Assembly: GCA_022792815.1 (NCBI GenBank)
Contig: JAAWBS010000051.1
Location: forward strand, 106,458 to 170,457
Source of the DNA: Hungatella sp.
GTDB taxonomy: Bacteria; Bacillota; Clostridia; Lachnospirales; Lachnospiraceae
Direction: 5' to 3'
DNA length: 64,000 nt
Shown here: positions 17,842 to 27,239 of the stretch, piece after piece
How the letters are laid out: every line of letters begins with the position of its first letter
Position numbering within the stretch: position 1 is the stretch's first letter
The notes under the pieces: generated by a model
Databases searched by the model: none
The model's input: only the letters and a program-made list of their open reading frames with translations
Told to the model about the DNA's origin: nothing
Program-made: the position numbers and the translations under genes

Positions 17842-18879
17842 TTACTTGGAATAACTGGTCACCCTCCGCTCTCCCGAGCTTGTGGTCTCATAGAAGATCT
17901 GTATCTTATCCCCGGGAGCCACTTCTTTCGGGGTGTTGCCTCCCCAGGTAAACTGGTAGCTGGTTCCGTCACTGGTCTGGACCGTCACACCGGTCGGATC
18001 GATGTTGGTGATGCTTCCGGTGACGGAGTTTTGTCCGGAACTGCCGCCTGTCTGGGAAGCGCCTCCGGGGCTGCTGTTCCCGCCCGGACTAACAGTTCCT
18101 CCCGGGCTGGCGCTTCCTCCCGGTCCCACACCGTTCTGATCAGCAGCCGTACTCCCACTGCCGCCTCCGGGTCCTGTGGTCCCTCCGGATGAGGTACCGG
18201 TACCGCCTGCCGTAGGTCCCGCAGGCTTGGTTGTGGTGCTGTTATTGTTGGAGGGAGAGGTTCCTCCGGCATTCCCGCTGCCTGTACCGCCTCCCTGGGA
18301 GGTCTGATCGGTCTGAGCTTTGGCAGTCTCCGGAGGGGTCTCCGTCAGATAATCTTTGGACACATAACCTGTATGTCCCTTGTAATTGACTCGAAGCCAT
18401 CCGTTCTCCGACTGTCCCGTCACCTCCACCTTCTCGTCCTTAGTGAGTCCTGCCAGCACGTCGGAACTGGTGGAATAGCTGGCACGCACCCGCACCGCCG
18501 CCGTGGCGTACATGGTCTTCTTCAGATCCGTCACCTTGTACACCTTGGCCGCCGTAGTCTCCGGCTGAGCGGCAGGCCGTGTAGACGGACTCGTCGGAGC
18601 CTGAGTCGGAGCCTGGGTCTGCACAGGAGCCTCTGTGGTCTCCGGCTGCCCCTCCGTAGACTCCGGCGCCGTCTCCATGGCGGGGGAAGTCTCCCCTGTC
18701 ACAATCTCTATGGTAGTCCCTGAGGAAATCTGTCCTGCCGTCTCAGAACTGCTCTCCTGGGCTTCTCCTTCCACTGCTCCTGCGCTGGTCCCGTTGATCA
18801 CGATCCCGTCCCCGTTCCCACAGGCCGTTATCCCGAGGGCAGTCGCCGCTGCTACCAAAACCATCCATCGTCTCCTCAT
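17842..18879 (-). CDS. SH3b-domain lipoprotein with Gly/Ser/Thr-rich linker
   Basis: 345 residues. MRRRWMVLVAAATALGITAC ends in a lipobox. Then a Glu/Thr/Pro-rich spacer, a bacterial SH3 domain (about 120-180: AAVRVRASYSTSSDVLAGLTKDEKVEV, GWLRVNYKGHTGYVSKDYL), a Gly/Ser/Pro low-complexity linker of about 100 residues, and a C-terminal beta domain (ITNIDPTGVTVQTSDGTSYQF... APGDKIQIFY). SH3b domains usually bind peptidoglycan. The ATG at 18879 follows GGAGGATGATT; the longer frame to 18963 lacks a site. Its partner gene encodes a c-di-AMP receptor. Confidence 0.8.
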   Translation of the reverse strand: MRRRWMVLVAAATALGITACGNGDGIVINGTSAGAVEGEAQESSSETAGQISSGTTIEIVTGETSPAMETAPESTEGQPETTEAPVQTQAPTQAPTSPSTRPAAQPETTAAKVYKVTDLKKTMYATAAVRVRASYSTSSDVLAGLTKDEKVEVTGQSENGWLRVNYKGHTGYVSKDYLTETPPETAKAQTDQTSQGGGTGSGNAGGTSPSNNNSTTTKPAGPTAGGTGTSSGGTTGPGGGSGSTAADQNGVGPGGSASPGGTVSPGGNSSPGGASQTGGSSGQNSVTGSITNIDPTGVTVQTSDGTSYQFTWGGNTPKEVAPGDKIQIFYETTSSGERRVTSYSK

Positions 18880-18978
18880 AATCATCCTCCATGTGATCTG
18901 CGGCTGCCGAGACAGCCTCAACTGTTCTGCTCTGTTTTCCCTGTCATGCCTTGTATCATCCATTCTGTCTTTTCATCA

Positions 18979-18984
18979 ATTATA
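18979..18984 (-). promoter_or_regulatory. -10 candidate for the SH3 lipoprotein operon
   Basis: A consensus TATAAT on the minus strand about 100 bases before the ATG at 18879. No good -35 is visible, so this is tentative. Confidence 0.35.
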
Positions 18985-19350
18985 CACCACTCTCCGTCGT
19001 TTTTCTATTTAAGTTTTTATAACAAAATCCGAATGCTGCCCATGGTTTTCTCTGTTTTAGGTCTTGCTTTTTTGTTACAAATTACGTATAATAAAATCAA
19101 CCAGTATTTTCGTGATCATTGACTTGCAGGTTTCAGCTTGAAGATAATACTATCATTTTTTACCGCCTTCGTCAATCTCGGTTAAGATATAATCAAGAAT
19201 AACCTTTTCCGCTCCTTCTTCTTCCTATCGCTCAAGCCGTCTGCAATCTCCATCAATTTGTTACATCTCCAATGTAATTATGATACATCCTTCCTTTTAT
19301 GACAGAACTACTCTCACACTCAAATTCATTACACAAGAAAGGACCCTCTT
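18985..19350. other. AT-rich intergenic region between divergent operons
   Basis: About 365 bases without a supported gene. The only clear signal is a plus-strand promoter candidate at 19119-19148: TTGACT, 18-base spacer, GATAAT, some 200 bases before the ArsR-type gene, implying a long leader. I see no riboswitch or T-box consensus in the leader. Confidence 0.4.
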
Positions 19351-20322
19351 ATGGCTGGCAAAGCAAAAGCTCCCATAAAAATCATCGGCGAGAGGGACAT
19401 CGAGCTGTTCCTCGGCAACCGCAATCACTATGACCACATCGTAAAGGTGGGGAAAGCCCTCTCCTCCCCCATCCGTCTGGAGATCCTGAATCTGCTGAAA
19501 AATACGGCGCTGTCCCTCCAGGAGATCTCGGACATTCTCCATATCCCGGTCTCGTCTGCGGCGCTGCACATCAAAACCCTGGAGAAAGCCCGGCTTATCG
19601 TCACAGAGACTCAGCCCGGACTCCACGGCTCCATGCGGGTCTGCATCTGCAGTATGCAGTCCTTCCACTTGGAAACCATCGACGCGGATGCGGATATAAC
19701 AGACAATACCGTCACTCTGGACATGCCGGTAGGCAATTACCATGACTTCGAGCTGGAACCCACCTGCGGCCTGGCAGACGAAAACGGCATCCTGGACGCC
19801 TATGACAGCATCCGTTCTTTCTACAGTCCCCTGCACACCCAGGCCCAGCTTCTCTGGTTTCAGCAGGGCTACGTGGAATACCGGTTCCCCAACCTGGCCA
19901 ATCCCCTTCTGGCGCTTCACGAACTGTCTTTTCAGATGGAGATCTGCTCCGAGGCTCCCGGCTTTCTGGAGAACTGGCCCTCTGACATCACCGTCTCCGT
20001 CAACGGCCATGAGGTGGCCACCTGGTGCTCCCCCGGAGATTTCGGCGCCAGGCGGGGGCGTCTGACGCCCCATTCCTGGCCCAGCGGCCGGACCCAGTAC
20101 GGCCTGCTGAAGACATTTTCCGTCCGGGAAAACGGCGGGTATTTAGATGGACTTCCAGTGAATCAGGAGATCGCGCTTCAGGATCTTGACCTCCACCAAA
20201 AGCCTTATATTACTCTGCGCATCGAAATCAAAAAAGATGCCGCACACATCGGCGGCATCAATATTTTCGGGGAAAAATACGGGGATTTCCCCCAGGGAAT
20301 CGTGATGAATCTGGTCTACTGA
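19351..20322 (+). CDS. ArsR-type helix-turn-helix regulator with large C-terminal domain
   Basis: 323 residues. Residues about 30-100 form an ArsR-like winged helix: VGKALSSPIRLEILNLLKNTALSLQEISDILHIPVSSAALHIKTLEKARLI. The remaining 220 residues are beta-rich with no cysteine metal site and resemble a ligand-binding fold (WCSPGDFGARRGRLTP, TQYGLLKTFSV). This two-part layout recurs in clostridial regulators of sugar genes, where the effector is unknown. ATG 19351 has AAAGGA upstream. It stands alone between a divergent and a convergent gene. Confidence 0.8.
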   Translation: MAGKAKAPIKIIGERDIELFLGNRNHYDHIVKVGKALSSPIRLEILNLLKNTALSLQEISDILHIPVSSAALHIKTLEKARLIVTETQPGLHGSMRVCICSMQSFHLETIDADADITDNTVTLDMPVGNYHDFELEPTCGLADENGILDAYDSIRSFYSPLHTQAQLLWFQQGYVEYRFPNLANPLLALHELSFQMEICSEAPGFLENWPSDITVSVNGHEVATWCSPGDFGARRGRLTPHSWPSGRTQYGLLKTFSVRENGGYLDGLPVNQEIALQDLDLHQKPYITLRIEIKKDAAHIGGINIFGEKYGDFPQGIVMNLVY

Positions 20323-20328
20323 GTCTTA

Positions 20329-20366
20329 CGGCGGCCTTCCTCCAGAGCCTGTGCGGGAGGCCGCCG
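20329..20366 (+). terminator. Terminator after the ArsR-type gene
   Basis: 12-bp stem with one G-T pair (20329-20340 against 20355-20366), seven bases after the stop. The plus-strand tail is T-rich (CATGATTTACTATTTC). It also separates the converging glyQS gene. Confidence 0.6.
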
Positions 20367-20385
20367 CATGATTTACTATTTCTAT

Positions 20386-21774
20386 TTAAAACCTCATCTT
20401 CTCCTCCAGATAGGCTCTCAGTTCCTCTATGGGCACTCTCACCTGATCCATGGTATCCCGATCGCGGACGGTCACCGCGTGATCTTCCTCAGAGTCAAAG
20501 TCATAGGTGACACAGAAGGGAGTTCCGATCTCATCCTGCCTCCTGTACCGCTTTCCGATGTTGCCTCTGTCGTCAAACTCGCAGTTAAAGTATTTGCTCA
20601 GCTCCCCGTAGATCTTCTCGGCGCCCTCATTCAGCTTTTTGGACAGGGGCAGTACGCCTACCTTCACCGGAGCGATGGCGGGATGGAAATGAAGCACGGT
20701 CCGCACGTCTCCCTCTCCGATCTCCTCCTCGTCGTAGGCGGCGCAGAGGAAAGCCAGGGTCACTCGGTCGGCACCTAAGGACGGTTCGATGACATAGGGG
20801 ATGTATTTCTCCTTCTTCTCGTCGTCAAAATAGGTCATGTCCTGACCGGACGTGTTCTGGTGCTGGGTCAAATCGTAGTCTGTGCGGTCGGCGATTCCCC
20901 ACAGCTCGCCCCACCCGAAGGGGAACAAAAACTCGATGTCCGTGGTGGCCTTGCTGTAGAAGCACAGCTCCTCCGGAGAGTGGTCTCTGGCTCTCATCTC
21001 CTCGTCCTTCATGCCCAGGGCCTTCAGCCAATTGATACAGAACTCTTTCCAGTAGGCAAACCACTCCAGGTCCGTGCCGGGAGCGCAGAAGAACTCCAGC
21101 TCCATCTGCTCAAACTCTCTGGTCCGGAAGGTAAAGTTGCCGGGGGTGATCTCATTGCGGAAGGACTTGCCGATCTGGCCGATGCCGAAAGGCAGCTTCT
21201 TCCTGGAGGTTCTCTGAACATTCTTGAAGTTGACAAAGATGCCCTGAGCCGTCTCGGGCCGCAGATACACCGTGTTCTTGGCATCCTCCGTCACTCCCTG
21301 GAAGGTCTTGAACATCAGGTTAAACTGACGGATATCCGTAAAGTCGTGTTTGCCGCAGCTGGGGCAGCAGATGTTCTTCTCCTCGATGTAGTTTCTCATC
21401 TCCTCCTGAGACCAGGCATCCACGCTCCCCTCTATGGTGATGTTCTGCTCCTCCATGTAGTCCTCGATCAGCTTGTCCGCGCGAAACCGCTCTTTGCAGG
21501 CCTTGCAGTCCATCAGAGGATCGGAGAACCCGCCCAGGTGACCGGAAGCCACCCAGGTCTGGGAATTCATCAGAATCGCGCAGTCCACGCCCACATTATA
21601 GGGGCTTTCCTGGACAAACTTCTGCCACCATGCCTTCTTCACATTATTCTTAAGCTCCACACCCAGATTGCCGTAATCCCAGGTGTTGGCCAGGCCTCCG
21701 TAGATCTCGGAGCCCGGATACACAAATCCTCTGGACTTTGCCAGCGCAACAATTTTTTCCATGGTCTTTTCCAT
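20386..21774 (-). CDS. glyQS: Glycyl-tRNA synthetase, single-chain class II
   Basis: 462 residues, standard for the dimeric Firmicute enzyme (not the alpha2-beta2 form). [24 protein letters not shown] at the N-terminus, a CxxC...-type insert around 90-140 ([18 protein letters not shown]), [33 protein letters not shown] (motif 2) and [14 protein letters not shown] (motif 3) identify it. It charges tRNA-Gly. The ATG at 21774 has AGGA upstream; the frame extends to 21843 but would overlap the lipoprotein gene. It is the last gene of the long operon from ireB. Confidence 0.95.
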   Translation of the reverse strand: MEKTMEKIVALAKSRGFVYPGSEIYGGLANTWDYGNLGVELKNNVKKAWWQKFVQESPYNVGVDCAILMNSQTWVASGHLGGFSDPLMDCKACKERFRADKLIEDYMEEQNITIEGSVDAWSQEEMRNYIEEKNICCPSCGKHDFTDIRQFNLMFKTFQGVTEDAKNTVYLRPETAQGIFVNFKNVQRTSRKKLPFGIGQIGKSFRNEITPGNFTFRTREFEQMELEFFCAPGTDLEWFAYWKEFCINWLKALGMKDEEMRARDHSPEELCFYSKATTDIEFLFPFGWGELWGIADRTDYDLTQHQNTSGQDMTYFDDEKKEKYIPYVIEPSLGADRVTLAFLCAAYDEEEIGEGDVRTVLHFHPAIAPVKVGVLPLSKKLNEGAEKIYGELSKYFNCEFDDRGNIGKRYRRQDEIGTPFCVTYDFDSEEDHAVTVRDRDTMDQVRVPIEELRAYLEEKMRF

Positions 21775-21839
21775 CTTCTCATCCTGCCTTTTCTTATATT
21801 CTCGCCATATCCCCAGGGCTTCCCCCTGTATCCCGGCTG

Positions 21840-22472
21840 TCATCGAAACACGATCTGTGCGGTTCCCTCCAAGACTCTGGCGGTGTACTCGTCCTCCAGC
21901 TGCACCGCCCCGCTGTAATAGAGAATCCTTCCCTCCGTCTGAACCGTCACTCCTCCTGTGACCACCACCATGGGCAGATCCCTCTTCTTGGTCACCGCCT
22001 CCAGGGACACGGTCGTGTTCTTTCTGGCGTCGGTCCAGGTTCCTCCACCTGCATCTCCCTGTAAGTACGCCGAGTTGGTGGTCACCATAAGGCTCTCCGG
22101 ATGATTGACCTCATCCTGACTGTCCTGGGTGAAACGGCACAAATCCTCCGGGCCGGTATACTGATATACCACCTGGGCCGTCCCCTCTTCCACCTTGCAC
22201 TCTGCCACAGATACCGGTCCCTGACCGGCAGCCGCCCCATATGTTCTGTTATACTCCGCTGCTTCCTCTTCTGCCATAGCCCTCAGCTCTCCGGCATCGT
22301 ATCCGGTGTCGGAAGGGTCATAGCTTTCCGTCAGTGATGTATACAGCGCCCCTTCCCTGGACACGTAGATTGCACTCTGGTTCGGGGGAAATGTACTGGC
22401 CCCCGGCTTGGCACATCCTGCCAGCAAGATACCGGCTGTCAGGGCACAGGCTGTCACTCCTGCCTTCCTCAT
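21840..22472 (-). CDS. Small lipoprotein of unknown function
   Basis: 210 residues with [15 protein letters not shown] then LLAGC, a clear lipobox. The mature part (residues 20-210) is mostly beta-strand-like; [19 protein letters not shown] and [26 protein letters not shown] are notable. I do not recognise a domain. It lies 178 bases after recO and 65 bases before glyQS, so it probably shares their transcript. Confidence 0.7.
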   Translation of the reverse strand: MRKAGVTACALTAGILLAGCAKPGASTFPPNQSAIYVSREGALYTSLTESYDPSDTGYDAGELRAMAEEEAAEYNRTYGAAAGQGPVSVAECKVEEGTAQVVYQYTGPEDLCRFTQDSQDEVNHPESLMVTTNSAYLQGDAGGGTWTDARKNTTVSLEAVTKKRDLPMVVVTGGVTVQTEGRILYYSGAVQLEDEYTARVLEGTAQIVFR

Positions 22473-22650
22473 ATCCTTTTGTCCCTCCTGATTCCCTTCC
22501 TAATCTCTTTTGACCCCTGGTACCGCGAATCGCCCCGCACTACGTGTCTGCGCTCTGCTTCTCTCGACGCCAAACAGGCATCATGGGCGCCAGGCAGCCC
22601 TGATATCATCATAGTATGCCACAACTCTCTTACGATTACAATACCCTATT

Positions 22651-23310
22651 TCAAAGAGCCTGCCCGCAAAGTGCCGTCAGGATCTCCAGCGAGTGAAACT
22701 GCCTGTCCAGATACCGATTCCTGCTGATCTCCACGCACCGCTGGAATTCATCAAAGACTTCCTGGGTGAGAGCGAACGTATAAAGCTTCTGGATCGGCGC
22801 CGTCACCACATACTCCCAGGTATAGGCGGCGCTGTCGCTGACTTGTGCAGGCGGACTCTGGGTGTACTCTCCGCTTATCACCATAGCTTTCAGCTCGAAG
22901 ATTCTTCTGACCAGAGGATCGGGTATCCTGTCATGGGACAGGGCCCGCAGGGACTGGTAGACCAGCAAAAGCATGGCGCTGCCGTCCAGGTTCTCTCTGG
23001 CGTAGTAGTCTGCCACCTCCAGAAAATACTGTCCGTAGCAGGAGGCCTGGATGTCCTGGGCCAGCTCCTCAAAGTATCGGCTGATCCGGGCGGATAAGAG
23101 GGAGTAGGACTCCCTCCCCTCATACAGCTTGAAGGTCCCGAAGGCAAAGGGGCGGCTTGGCCCCATCAGATTGCTGCCGGGACGCTTGGCCCCTCTGGCA
23201 AAGGCGGTGATCTTTCCCCTCTCTCTGGTCAAAAGGACCATCCGCCTGTCGTACTCGCCCACGGAAGTGGACTTTATCACCATACCTGTCAGCTCCACCG
23301 GCTCACGCAT
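22651..23310 (-). CDS. recO: DNA repair protein RecO
   Basis: 219 residues. N-terminal OB-fold: LTGMVIKSTSVGEYDRRMVLLTRERGKITAFARGAKRP; helical middle with ASCYGQYFLEVADYYARENLD. Loads RecA with RecR on gapped DNA. The usual zinc-finger cysteines of the C-terminal half are not obvious; only one cysteine (CVEIS) and the terminal CGQAL remain. ATG 23310 lies 13 bases after era, behind GAGGTGA; the longer frame overlaps era without a site. The era-recO order is classic in Firmicutes. Confidence 0.9.
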   Translation of the reverse strand: MREPVELTGMVIKSTSVGEYDRRMVLLTRERGKITAFARGAKRPGSNLMGPSRPFAFGTFKLYEGRESYSLLSARISRYFEELAQDIQASCYGQYFLEVADYYARENLDGSAMLLLVYQSLRALSHDRIPDPLVRRIFELKAMVISGEYTQSPPAQVSDSAAYTWEYVVTAPIQKLYTFALTQEVFDEFQRCVEISRNRYLDRQFHSLEILTALCGQAL

Positions 23311-23323
23311 AGGACAGATCACC

Positions 23324-24229
23324 TCACTGCTCACGGACATAGCCGTAGTTCTTCATGTAGAATTCATTGTCCCTCCACTCTCTGCGGACTTTGACCCACA
23401 GCTGCAGATTCACCTTGGCCCCCATGAGATGTTCGATCTCGATCCTGGCCGCCGTGCCGATCTTTTTTAACATCGCCCCGCCTTTGCCGATGATAATACC
23501 CTTGTGGGAGTCCCGCTCACAGACGATGTTGGCCCCGATGTCAAACATCCCGTTCCTGCGCTCTGTCATGGACTCGATGGTCACCGCGATGCCGTGGGGG
23601 ATCTCATCTGAGAGAAGGCGTAAGGCTTTCTCCCGAATCAGCTCCGCCGCGATCTGGCGCATAGGCTGGTCTGTCACCGTATCCTCGTCATAGTACCGGG
23701 GGCCGGCAGGAAGATACCGGAAGATCAGGTCCGTCATCTTTCCCGTATTTTTGTTTCGCAGTGCCGACACCGGCAGGATCTGGGCGAAATCGCAGACCTG
23801 TCCGTAAGCTTTTTTGCAGGCCTCGATCTCCTCCTCGCTCTTCACCGTATCGATCTTGTTGATGGCCAGGATCACCGGTGTCTTCACCTTCCCGAGGATC
23901 TCGGCGATGTGCTGCTCTCCCGCGCCGATAAAGGTAGTCGGCTCCACCAGCCACAGGATTACATCCACCTCCCTCAAGGTTCCCTCCGCCACATGGACCA
24001 TATACTCCCCCAGCTTGTTCTTGGCCTTGTGGATGCCCGGCGTGTCCAGGAAGATGATCTGGCCCCGCTTGTCCGTATAGACTGTCTGAATCCTGTTTCT
24101 GGTGGTCTGAGGCTTCTCTGATGTGATGGCGATCTTCTGTCCGATCAGATGGTTCATCAGCGTGGATTTTCCCACATTGGGCCGCCCGATGAGGGCCGCA
24201 AATCCTGATTTAAACGTATCTTCTGTCAT
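23324..24229 (-). CDS. era: GTPase Era
   Basis: 301 residues. G1 GRPNVGKS at 15-22, G2/G3 region TTRNRIQTVYTDKRG and DTPGIHK, G4 NKID, G5 SAL, then the C-terminal KH domain with GKGGAMLKKIGTAARIEIEHLMGAKVNLQLWVKVR. Binds the 16S rRNA 3' end during 30S assembly. It starts 18 bases after the M16 peptidase gene and is followed by recO. Confidence 0.95.
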   Translation of the reverse strand: MTEDTFKSGFAALIGRPNVGKSTLMNHLIGQKIAITSEKPQTTRNRIQTVYTDKRGQIIFLDTPGIHKAKNKLGEYMVHVAEGTLREVDVILWLVEPTTFIGAGEQHIAEILGKVKTPVILAINKIDTVKSEEEIEACKKAYGQVCDFAQILPVSALRNKNTGKMTDLIFRYLPAGPRYYDEDTVTDQPMRQIAAELIREKALRLLSDEIPHGIAVTIESMTERRNGMFDIGANIVCERDSHKGIIIGKGGAMLKKIGTAARIEIEHLMGAKVNLQLWVKVRREWRDNEFYMKNYGYVREQ

Positions 24230-24247
24230 CTCCTGTCTCCTTCGCCT

Positions 24248-27169
24248 CTACATCCGATAGAGGGCTTTGGTCTCCCCAAACAGATCACGGCTGGCCTCGA
24301 TTTTCTCCTCGTTGCCGATGGTACACAGGCTTCCCGTCTCAAGGATCGCCTTCACGATCCCGGCCAGAGCCCGGATATCCTTGGGTTCGGCACAGAGCAC
24401 CTGCTCTCTCTCCTCACAGAGCATCTGATCCGTCACGCCGGAGAGGTAGGCCGACAGCCCTCTGGCTCCCTTGTCCGCCGGGGTGAAGGGGGTATCCATG
24501 GCACTGATGGTTCCGATGACATACTTGGTCATGTCCCTCTCGTCCACGTCAAAGTCCTCCAGATACCCGACGATCTTCTCGTAGACTTCATTGGTCCTGG
24601 CCACATTGGGATCCCGGTAGGACACGAAATACCCCTCTCCGGAACGGCCGAAGCCGCTCATACAGCCGTATGCGCCGCCCTTTACCCTCAAGTTCAGCCA
24701 CAGGTAATCATAGCTGAGGATCAGCTTTAGGATCCGAAGGGTTCCGGTGTACTCGTACCCGGCTCCCCGAAAATTGCCGCACCTGGCCACATAGTTGACC
24801 TGGGAGGAAGTCTTAAAGCCCTCGTTTTTGTTGCCCGGCCCAAAGGAAAAGGCGTAGGTCTGGCCGGTTCCCTTGGGAAGCCTTTGGGTCAGCTTCTCCA
24901 TGGAAGCCTCCACTCCCGCAAAACCCTTTTCATCTGCCGTGTAGCTGACCAGCATATTGTCGACGGTAAACAGCTTTTCCACCACCTGTCTCAGCCTCTC
25001 TATGAGCGCCTCCGGGTCCTTGTCATAATCCCTGACCACTTCCTCCAGAAACTGGTAATACCCGATCCCTCCGGTTCTGTCGTTGAAGGCAGAGGTGGGA
25101 GAGAAATAGGAGGTAGCTCTGGCCACGGCCGCGCTGTGGCTGGAGCCCTCCAGCTTCATCCGGGCTCTGGACTTGGCCTCCTTTAGGATTTCGCCCAGCC
25201 GCTTTTTGTCCTCGAGCTTGGATGTGGTCAGGATCTCCCCGATGATTTCAAAGGCAAAATCCAGTTTTTCATACAGCACTCTGGCCTCCGCCATGAAGAC
25301 TCCGGTAAAGCCGGGCAGATGCTTTAAATCCACGTAGGATGTGACGCTGAAGCCTACACCGCCGCTGTTGAGATGAATCTCGCTGGTCAGATCTTTGTAG
25401 CTGTAGTGTTCCGTGTCCACATACCCCAGGACGGACTTTAACAGCCCCACATAGGGAATATCCTCCGCAGGAACCCGGTCCGTGCAAAACAGCACCTTGA
25501 GATAGCCGATGCCCGCCGTAAACAGATTGTGGTGAAGAGTCTGCACTCCGCAGATCAAGTGCTCCTCCCACTTTAAAGGCTCCGGTGTCCTCCCGATGTC
25601 CGAACGCTTCAGCATGGGGATCAGCTCCAGCTCCTCCTTGGTGGATGGGGTGTCCTGGTATTCCCGAAGCTCCTTTGTCTGCCTCACAATCCCGGCGATC
25701 TCCTTGTCGGAGAGTCCTGCCTTGTATTGGGCCAGCTTCCGGGCCAGGGCGGCATCCGCTTTGGCCGTCAGGTTCTTCTCCGGCGCCACCACCAAAATCG
25801 CCTCAAAGGGATTGTCCAGCAGGTACTCTCGGATCAGCCCTTCAAAATATCCGTTCTTCACCGCCTCCTTTAAGTAGTCAAAGGTCTCCTGGTACTCCAG
25901 GTGCATCAGGGGATCCCCGCCGTAGAGCCAGCTGTCCATGCACTGGAGCCCGTACATCAGCCCCTTGGGCGTGGTCCCGTAGTCTGCCTCCCGGTAGCGG
26001 AACTCGTAGTAATTCATCCCGGCCAAAAGACTTCTCTGGTTGATCCCCTGGTCTGCCAGCTTTCTGAGCGTCCCCTTCACCACAGCCAGGAACTCTCCCT
26101 TCTGATCCTCCCTGGCGTTCTTTGCCACCACGGAGAAATATGGCTGCAAGATCCCGTTGTCGTAACCTCCGAAGATGTCGTCCCCGATGCCCGCGTCCAG
26201 GAGAGCCTGCTTTAAGGGAGCGCCCGGAGCATTGATCAGAGTGTATTCCAGGATCTGAAATGCCACATACAGTTTAGGATCCAAGTCCGTCCCCACCACA
26301 TCGCTGACCGACAGATAGACTCCGCTCTCGTTCTCCTCTTCCTCTGTGACGGAATAGGTGATCCGCGCCGTCTTCGGGGCGTCAAAGCCCTTTTGCTCCC
26401 TGACGGCAGAATCCACCGCTCTCCTGTCATAGCCGCTTAAGTAGGCCTCGTCAAGCCACCGCAGCTTCTTGTCCATATCCATGTCCCCGTAGAGGTAGAT
26501 ATAGCTGTTGGAGGGGTGATAGTAAGTCCTGTGAAAATCCAGGAACTCCTCATAAGTCAGATCGGGGATATCCTTGGGATCGCCTCCCGACTCGTGGCCG
26601 TAACAGGTGTCGGGAAACAGCATCTTCTGGGTATACCGCTCCAGCACGCTCTCCGGCGAGGAGAAGGCGCCCTTCATCTCATTGTAAACCACGCCGTTGA
26701 TCGTGAGCGCCTGATCCTCGTCCTCCAGCTCATAGTGCCAGCCCTCCTGCATGAAAATCTTGGGCTCCCGGTAGATATTGGGGTTGAACACCGCATCCAG
26801 ATATACGTCCATCAGGTTCTGAAAATCCTTCTCATTGGTGCTGGCCACCGGATACACGGTCTTGTCCGGATAGGTCATGGCGTTTAGAAACGTGTTTAAA
26901 GAGCCTTTCACCAGCTCCACAAAGGGGTCCTTCACCGGAAATTTCTTAGAACCGCAGAGTACGCTGTGCTCCAAGATGTGGGGAACCCCGGTGCTGTCAC
27001 CGGGAGGTGTGCGAAACCCGATGGAGAACACCTTGTTCTCGTCGTCATTGGAGAGCAGGAACACCCTGGCTCCGCTTTTCTTGTGCTCCAGAAGGAAGGC
27101 CTGGGAGTTCACCTCCGCCACCCTCTTCTCCCATATCAAGTGATATGCATCCAACTCTTTCCCATTCAT
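24248..27169 (-). CDS. M16C family zinc peptidase (presequence-protease-like)
   Basis: 973 residues, four-domain size of PreP-type M16C peptidases. The inverted zinc motif HILEH is at 64-68, followed by SVLCGSKKFPVKDPFVELVKGSLNTFLNAMTYPDKTVYPVAS, and a later Glu in the NEMKGAFS segment completes the site. The C-terminal half has the family's GGAYGCMSGFGRSGEGYF-type arginine/tyrosine block. No signal peptide, so it is likely cytoplasmic, degrading short peptides. It is transcribed between the YdcF-like gene and era. Confidence 0.9.
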   Translation of the reverse strand: MNGKELDAYHLIWEKRVAEVNSQAFLLEHKKSGARVFLLSNDDENKVFSIGFRTPPGDSTGVPHILEHSVLCGSKKFPVKDPFVELVKGSLNTFLNAMTYPDKTVYPVASTNEKDFQNLMDVYLDAVFNPNIYREPKIFMQEGWHYELEDEDQALTINGVVYNEMKGAFSSPESVLERYTQKMLFPDTCYGHESGGDPKDIPDLTYEEFLDFHRTYYHPSNSYIYLYGDMDMDKKLRWLDEAYLSGYDRRAVDSAVREQKGFDAPKTARITYSVTEEEENESGVYLSVSDVVGTDLDPKLYVAFQILEYTLINAPGAPLKQALLDAGIGDDIFGGYDNGILQPYFSVVAKNAREDQKGEFLAVVKGTLRKLADQGINQRSLLAGMNYYEFRYREADYGTTPKGLMYGLQCMDSWLYGGDPLMHLEYQETFDYLKEAVKNGYFEGLIREYLLDNPFEAILVVAPEKNLTAKADAALARKLAQYKAGLSDKEIAGIVRQTKELREYQDTPSTKEELELIPMLKRSDIGRTPEPLKWEEHLICGVQTLHHNLFTAGIGYLKVLFCTDRVPAEDIPYVGLLKSVLGYVDTEHYSYKDLTSEIHLNSGGVGFSVTSYVDLKHLPGFTGVFMAEARVLYEKLDFAFEIIGEILTTSKLEDKKRLGEILKEAKSRARMKLEGSSHSAAVARATSYFSPTSAFNDRTGGIGYYQFLEEVVRDYDKDPEALIERLRQVVEKLFTVDNMLVSYTADEKGFAGVEASMEKLTQRLPKGTGQTYAFSFGPGNKNEGFKTSSQVNYVARCGNFRGAGYEYTGTLRILKLILSYDYLWLNLRVKGGAYGCMSGFGRSGEGYFVSYRDPNVARTNEVYEKIVGYLEDFDVDERDMTKYVIGTISAMDTPFTPADKGARGLSAYLSGVTDQMLCEEREQVLCAEPKDIRALAGIVKAILETGSLCTIGNEEKIEASRDLFGETKALYRM

Positions 27170-27239
27170 CGTTATCTGCTCCTTCCTAAATTATGACATG
27201 TTAGGCATTTGCGAAACTCAAACCTCGGCTTTTGCAATC

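Noticed and set aside
18163..18265. Gly/Ser/Thr repeats in the SH3 lipoprotein as a possible tandem DNA repeat or CRISPR-like array
   Set aside because: Units are irregular and codon-level; it is a low-complexity protein linker.
22516..22530. CTGGTACCGCG on the plus strand, resembling the T-box core
   Set aside because: Only part of the T-box consensus matches, no terminator or gene follows on that strand, and the nearby glyQS gene is on the other strand.
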